DNA of 64,000 nucleotides, from contig CP053160.1 of NCBI GenBank assembly GCA_014607495.2, positions 10,354,001 to 10,418,000 of the forward strand, given 5' to 3'. Shown in pieces: positions 1-12,200 of this stretch (the stretch's first letter is position 1; every line of letters starts with the position of its first letter). The notes beneath the pieces were generated by a model, which made no database searches, was not told the origin of the DNA, and saw only the letters and a program-made list of their open reading frames with translations. The translations under genes and the position numbers were made by a program. The stretch comes from Carposina sasakii (taxonomy: Eukaryota > Arthropoda > Insecta > Lepidoptera > Carposinidae).

Positions 1-1305
1 CACGTCAACACCTACCGGTATCATTGTACAAAACTCTAGGTATACAAGCAGATAACTCCGATAACACAAATCCTCCGCAATAGAATAGACTCTAAGAAGA
101 GCGGTGACTCTCGAAAATGTATCCGCCAATCACGGGCCAGTGTTGCCAGCACGCCCCCGACTCATGAGTGTCATGACCGGCACATGCTACCTCCACAAAG
201 TTGTCAAGATATCTTGCAAGATAGATAATGCTAACTCCAAGTCTACAAATGATTCTCATGTGCTACAAACTAAATTTTATCGACGATTTATTTTAGACCT
301 AACATCTATAATATGGCAATATTAAATTGAAACGTTGACAGCGGCGCTTCCGTTAATGTAATGATATCGTATCATGGTAAGTATGTGCTCAGTAAATACG
401 CAAAGCCTGTATATTGCCGAGCCTCCTGCCAAGTGAAAATATTTTTCACATTTCGTAAGCTTTCTTCAGCATCAACATGCAAACATTAGCGCTATCAATT
501 AGTAGGTATCTGCTTATGAGCTGGCTTTCGTATTTCATTTATCATTGTGGTTCATCACCTACTTTTAACACCATGATTAGGTACCTATATCCTAAATTCA
601 CTCGTAGGCAATCATGAATGTATAAAAAATTGTTCATGTAGGCGATATAGAAGTTGGAGTGCCCCGCATGCCAGCTAGGCTGCACTTCTAGCGATGGAAT
701 TTTATTAAAACTTGCGACCCCAAATGTAATGTACCTACCTAACCAAGCAACGCATACGGCGCCGGCGTGTTTCATACGGGGCGGCGTCACTAGCTAACAT
801 TTGCTCACTATAGCACCTTACGGCCTCGTATAATATGCCACCTTCTTATTGTTTGTCCTACTTTCGTGGTCAAGCGACCACGACGATGTATGAGTGCAAG
901 TAGTAGGTAAGGTTGTTTTAAAATTAAATTTATTTTACAAAATTATTAATATAACTAAACAATATAGGGTTGGTAAAAAAATATCGATATATCAAAATAT
1001 CGATATTTTTTCAGAAAAATATCGATATAAATTAGCGATATTTTTTCCTGCGATATATCAATTTTCGATATTTATTTTCAGATATCAAAATCGATATATT
1101 TTTAAAGCTCTGCTGTCTGGCGTCTGCTCATGCGTCACATCATGTTTTTGACCAATCCGATTTCTTAAATTTAGAAAATAAGTAATGGGTTTAGTTTCTT
1201 TGCTTCAAATACAAACAAAAATTAAAAAATTACACTCTATGACTTGTTTGTCTATGACAAGACATTGCTTGTTGGTTTGGGATGTCGGCGGGAAAAGCTG
1301 GAAGG

Positions 1306-1650
1306 GTGCAGGTTAATTTTCTTGTGAAAATCAAAAATTATTTTAAATGGCTTTGTCCGTAGAGTGATGTTTTCTTGTAGATAAGTTATATTATGATTAC
1401 TTGTGATGTGAATCTAGTGCGTGTGCATGGTTTTATACGCAGGTAAGCCGAGTAAAACTTTAGCCGGATTACGATCTCTTCATGGGCGCATGTAAGTTGT
1501 TTCTGCAATAATTTTTTATTTTGACTAACTTTACACTTGTTCTTGAGGATTTTCCCGACGTTTCCATTCATCACCATCATCATTATCATACCTAAATCAG
1601 GAATCATTTACTAAAGAAAATGGCTGTATGGGCTTATTCGGGATAAACTA
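1306..1650 (-). repeat. dispersed repeat, reverse copy of the 61.8-62.6 kb family
   Basis: Reads, in reverse, the same order of blocks as 61840-62637: lattermost gggataaact, catacagccat, cgtttccattcatcacc, ggattttcccgacg, tttatacgcaggtaagc. Fragments of the same family are at 63605-63745. Coding capacity is not apparent. Confidence 0.75.
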
Positions 1651-1871
1651 AACAAAAAAAAAAAATTGTTGGTTTGGTTGGTATCACTGCACTGGACTGA
1701 CTGCATTTTAGTTTAGAGTGTTGGTACGAACGTTGTTTTGTTGTGTTGTCACGAGTAAACTAAGCGTAGCTTATTGTTATTTTTTTGTGTGAATTGTATT
1801 TATGTTAAATGTCATGTCATGACTGCTGTATGGAAGTTAGCGATAATTTTGGCAATTTTTATAAATAATTG

Positions 1872-1993
1872 CAAATTGGGCAAAAAATATCGATATATCG
1901 AAATATCGATATTTCGTGGGTGATATATATCGATATATTTGAAAAATATCGATACGATAAATATCGATATTTTTTTTCCATTTGCCCATCACT
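1872..1993. mobile_element. short ATCGATA-rich MITE
   Basis: About 120 bp with inverted ends: ttgggcaaaaaatatcgata at the left and a complement-like end tttccatttgcccatca at the right. The interior is almost wholly atatcgatat units. A related ATCGATAT-rich block lies at 964-1110. Each contains several copies of TATCGATA, the DREF-type core. Confidence 0.6.
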
Positions 1994-3029
1994 AAAACAA
2001 TACTAACTACATTATATAAACCTAAAAACTAATTTAAGTTTAACCTACACGAAAATTCACGAAATTAAATATGTTTATAAAGTTGCCTCAGAGGCGGCTG
2101 CTGACAATTTTATATGAATGGAGTGAACTCCTCCCTTAACGAATGGGATGGTGCGAGTTCAACCGTACACTTATAAAAATTCAGATGACCTAATGAAACA
2201 CATTAAAGACAACCATATCGCGTTCCAACTCGAACTAAGCGACCTCTAGGCGGCATACGCGAATGAAAGAGAGCAGCGCTCCAGATAAGGCTAATTTTCC
2301 ATACGAAATCTTCTGTTTCACGCGCCGGCCTATGTCGGTACGTCTCTTTCGCACTCATTGAATACAGTACTAGGAATCGTACCAAATTTCGTTTCATTGG
2401 AGCGCGATCGCTAGAGCTCTACTCGATACATAAGATTACAACTTACTTGAGACGAACGCTTAGACACTATTGTATAAGCATAGTAGAATTGAAAGATAAT
2501 TATAAATATAGAGAAATATAGATTGCCTATGTAATCTTCGTGGGTGGGAGTGCACCGCACCAGCGCTTCTTAGGACGAGCCGCCAGTGCGTCTCAGCATT
2601 GCCACGTTGCGTTGCCGCGTTGTATGGCAAAAGAAAAAAGAGACCAGTATTCTGGTCACGGGAGCTTTCACGTAATTTATTGTAAATTTTCCGGTACATT
2701 ATAGAGGCGACGAGCGCCTGGTCCCCACAGTCCCAGTGTCTTGACGCCAAACGGCAAAAACATGCGGCGCTTGGCACCACCGGCCTTGACTGATGTTCCG
2801 CCGCTGTGGGACGCAGCAAGTGTGTCAACACAGGATTATTATCGTAGAAATAGTCATAGTCAAAGATTATTATATATCTAATAAATATTATAGACCTTGC
2901 AACACGCTTTTAATAATATCAGAATCATTTCCATGGTTTATTAAATCATTATTCTGCAGACTGGCTGTATGGACAAAGTTTCTTTGTTTTTTTGGTTAAA
3001 TTAACAAAAAAATTAACTGTGGCGTGGCC

Positions 3030-3210
3030 TTTTGACAGCTACTGTAGTCGCCATTTTGCTTTGCTTGCTTTCTTGTGCGTAATTTTACGTTGTGAAATTT
3101 TAAGAAATCCGTGTTATTTTGCAAAGAAAGCGTCGAAATCTGTGATAATAATTAGTAATAAGTGGTGTTATTATATTTTGTAGTTAAATTCATTAGTTTA
3201 TAGTGTTAAA
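3030..3210 (+). promoter_or_regulatory. BuGZ: probable BuGZ 5' UTR with YY1/Pho-like site
   Basis: The stretch before the BuGZ start codon contains gtcgccattttg (3047-3058), which resembles the YY1/Pho GCCAT site often found just after insect and vertebrate start sites. No TATA box is evident. The transcription start is not resolvable from sequence alone. Confidence 0.35.
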
Positions 3211-6200
3211 ATGGGTAGAAAGAAGAAGAAGGCATCGAAACCTTGGTGCTGGTATCCTTTTCCAATAAATTAACTGGATTACGCTTTAGTTTAGGCGAAT
3301 GACCTTGCAAATTGGGTCAATTTCGTCTGTAACATTGACATAGGATTTATTTTACTGTAATTTCCTTAGATCATATAATTTAGGTACTGCAACAGGGAGT
3401 TCGATGATGAGAAGATTTTGATTCAACACCAAAAGGCGAAGCATTTCAAATGTCACATTTGTCACAAGAAATTATATACGGGGCCTGGGTTGTCAATACA
3501 CTGCATGCAGGTGGGTTAGCCTTAATTATTTTGGCAAGCGCTCTATCCGCCCACGACCAGTTTACGATTTAAATTTGTGTACTGTACTGATATATAAAAT
3601 AGTTGGCGCATTCTACCCTACATTTTTTCTGCCCTGATATGAAGGAAACTGCATAACTTTATGTAATTTTTCTTTTAAAATCATCTAGCCATTTAAGGTT
3701 CTAGTTTATACTAGCAAGGAAACCATAACTGTTACATAAAACATGTTAATAAAATTATTATTTTGTTACAGGTTCACAAAGAAGCCATAGATAAAGTACC
3801 AAATTCTTTACCAAATAGGTCAAATATAGAAATAGAAATCTATGGTATGGAAGGTATACCACCAGAAGATGTGAGAGAGCATGAGAAGCAAAAGACAGGT
3901 ATAATCACTACTATTCTAAGGTACCAGCAGTTGATCTTTGGATCTTACTGTGTATGTACAACCTTTTTTTATTTACTAATATGCTTGGATAACTTAATAT
4001 AGTTGTATATTGGTGTGTAGTTGCAACACAAGTATTTCTTGAGCACTGCTATGACATAATAGGTTGTTGTTTACTACGAAAGCATGTCTGTCTAGGTGGT
4101 GGGAAAGGTGATGAAGATAGTGATGATGATGAACCTGCAGCAAAGAAAAAGGCAACTGCTGGAGCATTGGTAAGAATTTACATGATTTTTAAATACCCTC
4201 ACATGCCAAAACCTAAGTGATGGATATTAGAATGTGTTTTAACACATTCAGTGCCGCTAACGCTTATTTGTGTCCTATAACTAGGTGTTTACCTGATGTT
4301 GGCACCATTAGAAAATCTGCCGGCAGCGAATATGTTATAGTGTATACTCATTATACATTGGTTTATTCAATTACTCAGACACTAAATAAGTTGAGTTTTC
4401 AACAATAAATTCCACATCTAAGCTTCTTACTATTGTATTGGATTGTGGATATTCCATAATGTCCCCTGAAACTTGGGTTTGGCATGTGAAAAACACAAAA
4501 CTTGTTTCCAATGAATGGATTATAAATTTAAATTATTGAATTTCAGGAACAAAATTTCAATGCAGTAAGTCTGAGTAAAAAAAATAACACCCAAATGTTG
4601 CATGTGTCCCTGGTATTCACATAACACTTACATTCCCTCCATTTGTTACTAAATATTCCCACCCAATAAATTTCTTAACAATTGACTTGCATATTGTGTA
4701 AAAAAATTCTTAGCAAAGATAAACTAGTACAATATTACAGAATCATTACTTTATAATCAGGGCCGGCCCGCCCATACGGCGAACGGAGCAGTTGCTCCAG
4801 GTGCCAAATCCTAGAGGGCGCCTAAATTAGGCGCCTAAGTATAGGTATATTATTAGGAGCAAACAGGAGAGGCTCCATAATTGAATCTTGCTCCATTCTA
4901 GAATTTACTTGGGGCCGGTGCTCTTTATAATCATTAGTAGGTTAATATAAAATGTGTTTTAACTTTGTCACAGGTTACTATGCTATGTGGCAATTTTCTT
5001 ACAAAATCTCTACTAGTATTTCTTCTATGATCATCAGAAACCAGGTATTGGTGCCACCCACCACCAAATGCAGACTAAGAAACAGTTGATTAAGCATAAT
5101 CTTCACACTTACAGCTTTACTAGTCCAATTAGCACCTCTATTTGCATATTCTGCTTGGAAATTGTACCTGTCTTATATGTTGAGGCTATACTCTGTCAAA
5201 GTTTGCTTTTTACCACAAGTTTGTTGTCTTAGCTGGGTCCAGGGCCCTCTTCAATGAGTCAGGGTATTCTGCCGACTCCGATGGGACCAGTACCACCGGG
5301 GATGTACCCTGGCCATATGCAGATGAACCCTATGATGCCTCCGTTCATGCAGCATAGGTAAGATACTTGGTTTATTCAAGTTATTTGTAGACACACCTTA
5401 GTAAGGTTCTGCTGAAGTGAGTAAATTCTTAGGATTTTGGAATCTGGTGTTATGATTCACTTATTTATTATTGTAGATGTGTTAGTAACCTGCCTCCACA
5501 TGGTGGTTCTGGAATGTGTTAGATTATACATTTGCGGGAATTTACTCTTGTTGTTTCCCAACCAAAGTTTGTACAATTTTTTGTAAGTATCAGCTTGTTA
5601 GTTAATTACAACTAATCATGTATTCTCACCCATAATTATGGAAACTACCTTATTAATTATTAGTTTAAGCATAAAAATATATTTAGCTACACAATTTGTT
5701 AATTACAGTTATTGCATCCCAATATAATCATTTACATTAATTACTATGTAATCTCATGCACCAAGACTTTTGGGTAGGTTCTTTTAATTTTAAGTTCTTT
5801 TTTATTCTATAGGATGATGATGCAGGGCATGCAAGGTATGCGACCTTTGTTCCCCGCAGCAAGTCTACCTACATCACAACCAAGCAAGCCTACCTTCCCT
5901 GCTTATAGGTATGTTGTTTAGTTTACTAATCCAACTTGTATTTTGTAGCTAAAAGTTTTTTTTTCTACCAATATAGGCAGTACTAACATTTTTTTGGTTA
6001 CAAACAGCACTGATTTTTATCACTAGCCACATTTTGGAGTTAGGTATTTCCTTCTGGTGGAATTAGTATAGATAATAGTGTTGAATGTATAGTTCTATAA
6101 GTGAATTGATACATACCTGCATGAATAGATTGCTGTGTTCTCGAAAATAGTGTAGCTAGAAATACTGGATCATAAATAAGATTCAACAAGCACACACAGA

Positions 6201-9200
6201 TAGTGTTGCCAGATGTAACTCACTGATAAATTGCTAGCTCAGTGCCTGAGAATACTCCCCTGAATTCCGTAATCGACTCTTATGACAGGCACGGAGGTAA
6301 ATGTGGCTGATATATTTTAATACCTACTGGTGAAGAACACATTTTCGTGGGTATCCAAGAATAGAATAGATTTTCATTTGATTCATTTCATACAATGAAA
6401 CAAAATGAACAGGGTAGAAACATGGAAACGTTTGGTAGAAACGAAGACAGTGAAGAGTATATAAGAAACATTTAATACATAGTGTGTTTCCTACGTTTCA
6501 GTAATGCCACAATAAGCGCGCCGCCCACAACGTCGACAGCGAGTGACTCAAAAGAAAATGGCGACGTGCGTCCGCCTGCCGCGCTCGCCTGCCCGCTTGT
6601 CACCGCGACCGGTGCAGGGTCCAAGGTATGGGAATTAGACACCTGGGGGCATGGCGTTACTAAAGTCCATTTTTACAAATACCTATAGTTCGTTTGAATT
6701 ATGGCACTAGATACTTTGTGTATGACCACATTATCTGTGTCACCGCATACAAATAAATGTAAGTTCCGAAATCAGGCATAGGTGTTATTCTATGAAACGC
6801 ACTCTATAGGATGGCCAGTCTAAGAAAAATTACAATAAAAAAAACTTGACATTATAATACAGGATGATTTTTGGTCGTCAACGTTCCCGAAAACTACGGA
6901 ATCTCCTCATCATCACGATCATTTTTCTCCATGGAAGCATATCTGGGAAGTGTCTGGTTTCCAAAATATTAGGGTCCAAAGTTGAGTAAATAGACTGCGT
7001 TTTTCTGCATAAATGCACATAGACGCGCGTAGCAGGATTTTTTCACGAAAAATAATTAATATCTGTCTATAAAAAAAACTAACATAAACACTAGACACTA
7101 TAAATTTCGCACGATCAAGGAATTTAAAAATTAAAAAAAAAAATTAAAAAAAAATTCCCAGCATTTTTTTTGGCATAAACTTACTTTATTTCATGTATAG
7201 AGTACGTACCCTTCGTTAAAGGTGGCCACAAAAAAACACCCTGTATGTTCGTGTACATTTTGCTCCAACTCATCAAAACCCATTTTGATATTGAATAACA
7301 ACCCATTGTTATGTACAAGTTTAAGCAAACCTCACTAACCTATAGATATAGTGATCTTGGTTAATTCCTCACAGGAAGGAGTCACAGACATCATCCTTGT
7401 ATATTTATAACAAAATTTAAACGTCGTTTAAGGGTCTCCCCACATTTATCGACGCGGTCACGCGGAGACGCGGTCAAAAAAGCCTTTATGTCTACGAAAT
7501 AAGGGTGTTACTAATACCATTCGGCTCGGCTCGGACGAGCGTCGCGACGCCGTACGACGGCGAAAAGAGCCGTTTATATAGATAAGTCGAGTGTTGTGGT
7601 GATACGCACTCCGCGTCGATAAATGTGGGGAGACCATAAGTCAAACATTGCCGAAATTTGACAGATATCCCATGCTTGTTATTGCGTAATGTCATTTTAA
7701 ACAAGTAGTAACTAAAGGTTTTGTAATAACACAGCATATGTTTTCATCATCATCTACAGCCCTGAGAAGTCCACTGTTGGACATAGGCCTCCCCCAACAA
7801 CCTCCACTCCGACCGGTCGGAAGCAGCCTGCATCCAAGCATATGTTTTACCAACTGAATATTTTTCCAGATAATCCATCCGCCAGAAGACGTGTCGTTGG
7901 AAGAGATCCGCGCACGCCACGCCAAGTACCGACCCAAACCGAAACCTGAACAACCCGCGCCCAGTCAGGCAGAGGTGAGTTACATCTCCTATCGTCAGCA
8001 TCTCCAACCATGACAAGCCCACTGCTGAGCATAGGCCTAATAAAGCTTCACATCGTTCTCTGTAAGCGAGACCTTCTTTATATGACAAACCTGTAATTAC
8101 AATTATAAACATCTTTAAATGCTACAAAATCTTGGTCCCTTGTCTCGTTTAACCAGCCCCGTATTACCTAACTAGCAAAAGCAATTAATAATTAAGAGGG
8201 CGTGGTTCTCGTGCCATATTTAAGAGTAGGTTCACGCGGACGATGTCGTGGGCGGGCGGCTAGTATATGATACATTCACTTTTCACATCGCACTTAACCG
8301 GTGATAATGTTAGTGCTTTTTTGACGTGCCCTGTCTGTATGTACCGACCCATAGACGACAGTGGTTTTCTTTCATAGAAAACATGACACACTCTTTTCAC
8401 TTTTACTCTTATGCTTTATTGTACACAGTAAAGTGTACCAATCAAAGTTTATAACAAGGAAGATGTACAAAGGCGTGCTTATCTCTTATTTAATATTCCG
8501 TGCTGTGACAATATTCTCGGGGCGCCTCCCCGGCACTATATCCGCAGTTCCACCGACAGGTGGCGGCGCACATGAACGCGGCGGCGGCGGCGGCGCGGCA
8601 GCAGGCTGACGATAAACAGGTACTACGTCCACGTCTATACGTGTGACATTACAGCCTACAGACCCACTTTACATAGCAGCCTGTTTTTAGTTTAAAACCT
8701 TGACAAAATTTGAAGTAAAATCGCAAAATTGTGGTGCCGCTATACGCATCAACCCCGGTCCCTTCGTCCTTCAATCCCGGCCCTCTGATTATATAACTTG
8801 CAGTAGCAGAGCCGAAGCAATGCGATAGCGAAAATTAATTACGCTCAATTCTCGCTATAGCATTGCTTCGGCTTTGATTTGTGGTAATTTTGAATTGAAG
8901 CAGCGATATTTAAACTATATTATTGTAAAGTTTCATCGAAATCCATTCAGTAGTTTTTGCATGAAAGGCATCATCCTTGCATACATACATCCTTACAAAC
9001 TTTTGCGTTTATAATAATTATAATATTAGCGTTTATAGTATTAGTGGACGCCCGCGATTTCGTCCGCGTGAACTGCAGAAAAAATAAAATGTCGAAATTA
9101 TACGGGATAAAAATATTTTCCTGGGATAAAAAGTAGCCTATGTGTTAATTCAGGGTGTCAGCTAACTCCATACCAAATTTTATTAAAATCGCTCCAGCCG

Positions 9201-12200
9201 TTTTTACCTGAAAGAGTAACAAACATCCATCTATACTCACAAATTTTCGCGTTTATAATATTAGTAGGATATTATAGATTTGAATTCTAACTTGACATTC
9301 CTTAACAATTTGTATGCAAAATAGGCGGATAACAGAGAAGCCCTGTATCTATACAGCCTAAAGAAAAAGAACTTTTACCTGTGTATAACAAATAGAGTAT
9401 TTGATTTCACTTGGTTGCCGTTGCCCGCGGGCTGACTACTAATACGCAGTTTCCCCGCCCACTATCGATCGCTAGAAAGTCCGTAGTATGCGGGGGATCC
9501 AACTAGTGTCTATGCCCGCGAGCCGACTCTATTATCGCCCAGTTTCCCCTCGGGTGCCGTCGCCCGCGGGCTGACTCTACTAACGCGCAGTTCCACCAGC
9601 AGGTGGCGGCGCACATGTCCGCGGCCGTGGCGGCGGCGCGCCAGCAGGCCATGCGGCGCGGCGTACTGCCGGGCGTGCTGCGCGTGGGCGTGCCCGTCAG
9701 CATGCCGCCCGTGCTGCCCGTGCTGCCCGTCATGCCGCAGTTCAACCTGGTGCGCGCCATCCAGCCCGGTCAGTATTACTACTCGCAGTAGCCAGGGGAG
9801 GAGTGGGATGGCCGACTTGTTGATTATGAGGGGGTAAGCCGCAGCAGGATGGCCGGCACGTTAATTATGGGGATTGGGTCTCCTGTATTGTCGATGAACC
9901 TATACCTATACGCGTGATAATTGTCTAGCCCGGTCAGTATTACTACTCGCAGTAGCCAGGGAAGGAGTAGGATGGCCGACTTGTGGATTATGGGGAGAAT
10001 CCAGCCGCAGCGGGATGGCCGGACGTTAATTATGGGGGGTTGGGTCTCCTGTATTGTCGATGAACCTATACGCGTGATTATTGTCTAGCCCGCCCCCTGA
10101 TTACGTAAAAGCAATGGCAAAGCCGAAGCCGCGCGATAACGATAATTGAGAGTGTGTGCTTGCTTGGGCCAGGTGCGGGGCGCGGGAGGATGCCGAGCGC
10201 TCGTTGCGCGCACGCACACACTCGAGATTATCGCGATTGCGCGGCTTCGGCTTTGCTATTGCATTTACGTAATCAGGGGGCCGAACAGTATTGCTACTCG
10301 CAAGTCGCCGCGGAGGACGGGGGAGGGGTAGAATGTCCGGTTTGTTGATTGGGTCTCCTGTATTGTCGATAGAACCTTATAAAGGGGAGGTTAGGTGGTG
10401 TCTACTGTATTGTGGCCATAGATATTGACGCGTCCCTTGTACAACATAAGCACAGGAAACCCTGCCTTATAATGGGGAGGTGGTAATGTTAGAACACGTC
10501 TCTACCGTTATTGATAATGCGGTCATAACGTTATTTATTCCCTAGTTTATGTGGACCAGGGTTAGTCAAGGTTACGTTTGGGAGTTTTGAAATTGGTTCG
10601 AAGACATGCAGGAGACCCGGCTTGATAAGGGGGGGGGTCGTACCTGCGCATAAGCCCTATCTAGATCATATTATATACTTACATTCAAAGCATTAAGTAG
10701 GTATTTGTATTTCAAGATTTAAAAATAAACAATGTATGGTGCGACAGCGCTAAGTTTGCAAAGGAATAAAATGGCAACCCCATAAAACTATTATTATTGC
10801 AACACTCGCCACTAAACCAAGTTGAATGAAGTGCAAAAAGTAACATATAATTTAGGACTGCTAGATTTTATTGTAATAAGTACAAGAAAATTTGATCATC
10901 TAAATGGGGCTTTAGTTTAATGGCAGATATAGTAAGATTTACATTATTAAATTTTTGATATTTTTATATAAGTTTTATGATTATATGATATTGAATAAAA
11001 AAGTAAATTATATATTTCTCTTTTTTCACATAAATAAATACTGTAATCATTCTAAATCTGCTACTAAACTTCAAGTGTAAGGTACTGTTATGTACAATTT
11101 GTGTTAACTAGTAGGATATTATACAGTGTATCTTAACAAGGGAAAATTTATCATTCGTACAAAAAAACTAGAGAGAACCAATGTCAAATAATAGCTATCT
11201 CCCGGTGTCGTATGTATGATGAAAGATTTTTAAGTGTTTCCAGATTTGCTATTAACTTTTTCGTGTTTTTATTTTTGTTCCTTTGTTTAGATTTAAGATG
11301 ATGCTTTGTTTTTGTAGTAAGTTACCGATGATTTCACAGGCCAATCACTTATTGATACTTGGTTTCTATGTACAAAAAGTAATATGCTCTAAATAATTAT
11401 ACCAGTGTTATAAAATCAATTATATTGACGACAAGAAGCTAAAAATTACTTTTATAGAAACAAATTACAGTAATATAGTATTGTTATATGCATATTGAAA
11501 GTTAATAGTTCAAAACAACTTGTACAATAGGAACCAAGTGTCGGTAAGTCATAAGTTTGGACGTTTTTTCGTACGTACGTAGTTTAAGGTAGTTACTTCT
11601 AATTGATCTGGAAACACTTACAGGATTTTGTAAAATTCTTTATTAGCATTTTTTTATATTCGTGTTTTATCAAGTTTCAAATTAATACCTCAATTTATAT
11701 ACGACTATCTGTCATTTGCCTAGTTACAAAAATTTACCAATATTGTTAGGATATTGAAGAAAAGAGTAATTTTAGGCACAATATAAATGTATTTTATTAA
11801 TGCACATTGATAGTAAATGCTCTAAATAGTTGAATATTGTATTAATGTTTAAGAAAGCGACGCCAAGACTGTTGTTATCTCATTCCAAGAGTACAGAAAC
11901 TTTATTATTTTTGTATTGAAAATATGGCCACAGATTAATTCTAGGGTTGAAATCATGTTGCATTTCACTGTGTAAGGTGTGACTGATCACTTTTAATATA
12001 GGTTAACATTTAACTTGTTTGTAGGCCGATTTAATAGGTTTCTGCTGTGTTCTTTTAGTTATATCCGTGACTGTATTCCAATACACATCTCGTATCAGAG
12101 CGAAACTGAAACAAAATGTAATTCCTTTTTTTTTCTTAGTAATAAAAACATTGAAGTGTTTGCTTTAATTTTTGTTTTGTACTTTCCACAACAGAATCCA

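Larger units (their letters stand above)
1..3000. other. upstream region, repeats only
   Basis: No supportable gene. The small open frames here have no recognisable motif or splice context. Contents: ATCGATA-rich repeats at about 964-1110 and 1872-1993, a reverse copy of a dispersed family at 1306-1650, and otherwise anonymous AT-rich DNA. Confidence 0.6.

Noticed and set aside
7492..8112. Four overlapping minus-strand frames around the GLEBS exon
   Set aside because: They derive from a MITE, SINE-like repeats and the antisense of exon 8; no motif.
8361..8609. 82-codon + frame ending in a Gly run
   Set aside because: Runs across the true acceptor of BuGZ exon 9 in a different frame; the exon's frame ([13 protein letters not shown]) matches exon 10.
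9503..9760. 85-codon minus-strand frame opposite BuGZ exon 10
   Set aside because: Antisense shadow of a GC-rich coding exon.
10146..10348. Two overlapping + frames of 61-64 codons
   Set aside because: Lie in the loop and arm of the 10093-10280 MITE.
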